64,000 nt of DNA from Blasia pusilla (taxonomy: Eukaryota > Marchantiophyta > Marchantiopsida > Blasiales): positions 15,190,001 through 15,254,000 of the forward strand of contig CM114272.1 of assembly GCA_050084515.1 (NCBI GenBank), written 5' to 3'. A program made the translations under genes and the position numbers. A model generated the notes under the pieces. That model was not told where the DNA came from, made no database searches, and saw only the letters and a list, made by a program, of their open reading frames with translations. Shown one piece after another: positions 62,026-64,000 of the stretch (position 1 is its first letter; the number at the start of each line of letters is the position of its first letter).

Positions 62026-62227
62026 TGTTTTGGAAACTAGGAACTAAGGAAGGTTGAGCTTGATGAGACACCGAGTTGAGAACTCGGTGGGTTGGAACGG
62101 TGGTTGGCCCAGACCCGACTAACGAGAGTGCATATTTGGGTGCAGATCGGCGATGAGATGGTGACCTACTGAACGTACGCTTCTGCAACACTAAAGATTG
62201 ACGTTCAAGGAGAGTAGGGGTGCGACA
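62026..62227 (+). repeat. Family B LTR 3' part, plus orientation
   Basis: TGTTTTGGAAACTAGGAACT onward is an inverted copy of 61112-61226, and the end, GAGTAGGGGTGCGACA, equals the solo LTR end. It is followed two bases later by a primer-binding site, so it is the 5' LTR edge of the gag-bearing element. Confidence 0.75.
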
Positions 62228-62229
62228 AG

Positions 62230-62241
62230 TGGTATAAGAGC
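62230..62241 (+). promoter_or_regulatory. Gypsy primer-binding site
   Basis: TGGTATAAGAGC, one base from TGGTATCAGAGC complementary to initiator Met-tRNA, two bases after the LTR end. Confidence 0.8.
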
Positions 62242-62376
62242 TAATCCTTGGTGAGCGAGAACTTGGGGTCGTGGGATCAACCGAACGCTTTGGAAAACTC
62301 AAGGTAGCGGCTAAACTCAGACGCTCGAGGAGGGACGCAAGAAACGAGGAGGAGATCTGAGTGAGTTGGCTTGAAA

Positions 62377-62855
62377 ATGGCGATCAAGGGAGAACAACCC
62401 AAGAAGCGCCAAATCAAGCAACGTGAACCAAGAGAGGAACCAATTCCGGACCGTGAAGCTATGGAGGAGACGGAGACTCCCGAAGAGCTGAACGCCAATC
62501 ATGAGGACGTTCTAGAGGCGAATCCTTCCGCGGGGCCATCGGGCCCAAACTCAGGGGAACGGACCGAGTCAAGCCAGATGTTGGACTTATTAAAGCTGTT
62601 GGTGGAGCAGATGTCCCAGCAAAGCAAGCGGACTACAGAGTTAGAGGCCACCCGAACTCCGGTTGCGGGCAAAAAGCTCTGCAAGACAAACCTGCCCACA
62701 CCATTCATTGGGGTGGGGCGCTCGCGAAAAGTGAAGGATTTCCTTACGGAACTGGAATTGTACTTCGAGGCGTACAGGGCAGCTTAGTAGGACAAGGTGA
62801 TGGTAGCCGTTACTTTCCTGAAGGATCATGCGCTACAATGGTGGACAGCTCAATG
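62377..62855 (+). pseudogene. Gypsy gag, truncated
   Basis: It opens with ATG and a charged region (KKRQIKQREPREEPIPDREA), then MLDLLKLLVEQMSQQSKRTT, TPFIGVGRSRKVKDFLTELE and LYFEAYRAA. A TAG at 62785 is followed in the same frame by DKVMVAVTFLKDHALQWWTA, the conserved retrotransposon-gag core. A second stop and loss of similarity follow at 62855. Confidence 0.8.
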
Positions 62856-64000
62856 AGAGGAATATCTGGTCGGCGAGTCAGGGGGCTGGTATTCTGACAT
62901 GAGAGAGTAAGAGAGGAGAGTCTCTCTTAAAAAAAAAAGGCCAAATCTGCCTCCTCTCTTCAAAACTTTTTGACATATTTGAAATTTTTGTTTGCTTTAA
63001 AATTCAGGAAATCTTAAGAAGAGAGTATTTAGTGGTCCACATTTGGCCCTAAAAAAACCTCCTCTTTCCTGGGGACGAGAAAAAAGGAGACATCATAAGA
63101 CCACCCTAAACATTTTTCCATCACTCTCCATGTGAGCCTAAGTTTCTTAACATTCCCCGTCTCGGTCAACAAAAAGCAGTGCCCTTGGTATTTTTGTTGG
63201 AGGACCACCCGGATGGGTACCTCTCTTTTTGCAGGGATTGTTGCCTCCATCATGGCCTCCCCTAAATTGCCCCATAACCAACTTTCTGTCGGTTATGAAT
63301 GGTGTCTGCTCAAGACCAACTTTCTGAAATGTGAACAAATCAGATCCTAAGGCTGAGAAACCGAGAATCTGCACCCATCCCAACCCGTAAGAAAGCTCAC
63401 CATAAAAGAGGAAAGAGTTTTAGAAGTGATTTTCTTCCACCCTGGACCCACGACGATCTAACGGGTTGGGAATCCGAAATGGCAATCCGATAGGTAGTAG
63501 GAATCCTGCACATCTTAGACAAGAAAAGAAGCCTACAACTGGTTGGACGAATGAAGGGGAACGAGCCAAAAGTCAAGAAGCCTGCCACAATGCGCCGTGA
63601 AGTTGGTCTCACGGGATAGAGTCCAATCACAAGTAAGTCAACCGTCGGAATCCGACACAGTTGCCCGAAATGGTTAAAAAAGTTGCATTGGGCAAAAAGC
63701 AAAAAGTCGGAATCATACGGGTTGCAGAATTGTAATTTTGAGTAGCTAAAAGAACACAATCCACATCTCCAAAAACATATTCCTGCAAACTTTTACAAAC
63801 ACCATTATGGGTTGAAAAAATCTCGTCCTTTATCACCTCCGAAGGAACCTCCTAAATGTAGATTTCACCTAGTCTATGATTTCTTCAGCCTCGTCATCTA
63901 CAAATTTACTCCTAACTCTCCTCTCTGACAGTACCAAAGGAATGTCCCGGGATTCAAGTGGCTCCTCTGGCCGATTGTAGACGGGGATCGAAAATGTTGG
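62856..64000. other. Right edge: degenerate palindromes and possible minus-strand exon
   Basis: About 63640-63670 (CAACCGTCGGAATCCGACAC) and 63700-63726 (AGTCGGAATCATACGGGTTG) hold two worn copies of the palindrome. From 64000 down to about 63868 the minus strand is open and protein-like (NRPEEPLESRDIPLVLSERR, then KFVDDEAEEIID and a stop). This may be the 3' part of another element of the same kind. Otherwise nothing is recognised. Confidence 0.35.

Overview
The window is nuclear DNA from a streptophyte (green plant lineage). A spliced molybdenum sulfite oxidase of the plant type (no heme domain), a single-exon organelle-targeted EF-P and a spliced F-box/LRR gene lie among long introns, (CT)n/(GA)n microsatellites and heavily decayed transposable elements. 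The element content (a Ty3/gypsy-type element carrying a C5 DNA methyltransferase, MULE-like and other transposases seldom seen in flowering plants) suggests a seed-free plant or charophyte alga. The species cannot be settled from the sequence alone.

Layout. 0.4-4.6 kb: sulfite oxidase on the minus strand, ten exons visible, 3' end off the window. 5-20 kb: mostly intergenic, with a reverse-transcriptase fragment, a dispersed repeat with CT tracts and TG...CA ends (family A, probably LTR-derived), a 3.25-kb fold-back structure, diverged tandem repeats and a frameshifted RING-finger exon. 20.2-21.0 kb: EF-P. 24.3-27.0 kb: four-exon F-box/LRR gene. 27-32.7 kb: AT-rich DNA with dispersed repeats. 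32.7-38.4 kb: a decayed Ty1/copia element nested inside a gypsy-like LTR (family B). 38.6-39.0 kb: SET-domain-like fragment. 39.1-41.2 kb: more family A copies. 41.3-46.5 kb: decayed Ty3/gypsy pol on the minus strand, domain order protease, C5 DNA methyltransferase, reverse transcriptase, RNase H, integrase, PHD finger. 46.9-56.1 kb: a candidate two-gene mobile element. A MULE-like transposase gene (minus) and a gene combining a ParB-like motif with an N4/N6-type methyltransferase (plus) diverge from a centre packed with about 27-nt palindromes. The same palindromes recur inside three introns of these two genes. 56.1-56.6 kb: solo family B LTR truncating the methyltransferase gene. 56.8-60.7 kb: broken zinc-finger/DDE-like transposase gene. 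61.1-62.9 kb: head-to-head LTR pieces followed by a tRNA primer-binding site and a gypsy gag. The right edge holds two more degenerate palindromes and possibly the end of another coding exon.

The host genes (sulfite oxidase, EF-P, F-box/LRR) look intact and functionally unrelated. The most notable content is mobile: within about 11 kb, two different elements each carry their own DNA-methyltransferase-type domain, one C5 and one N4/N6 linked to a ParB-like region. Both copies are broken here by stops and frameshifts, so what can be described is the architecture, not present activity.
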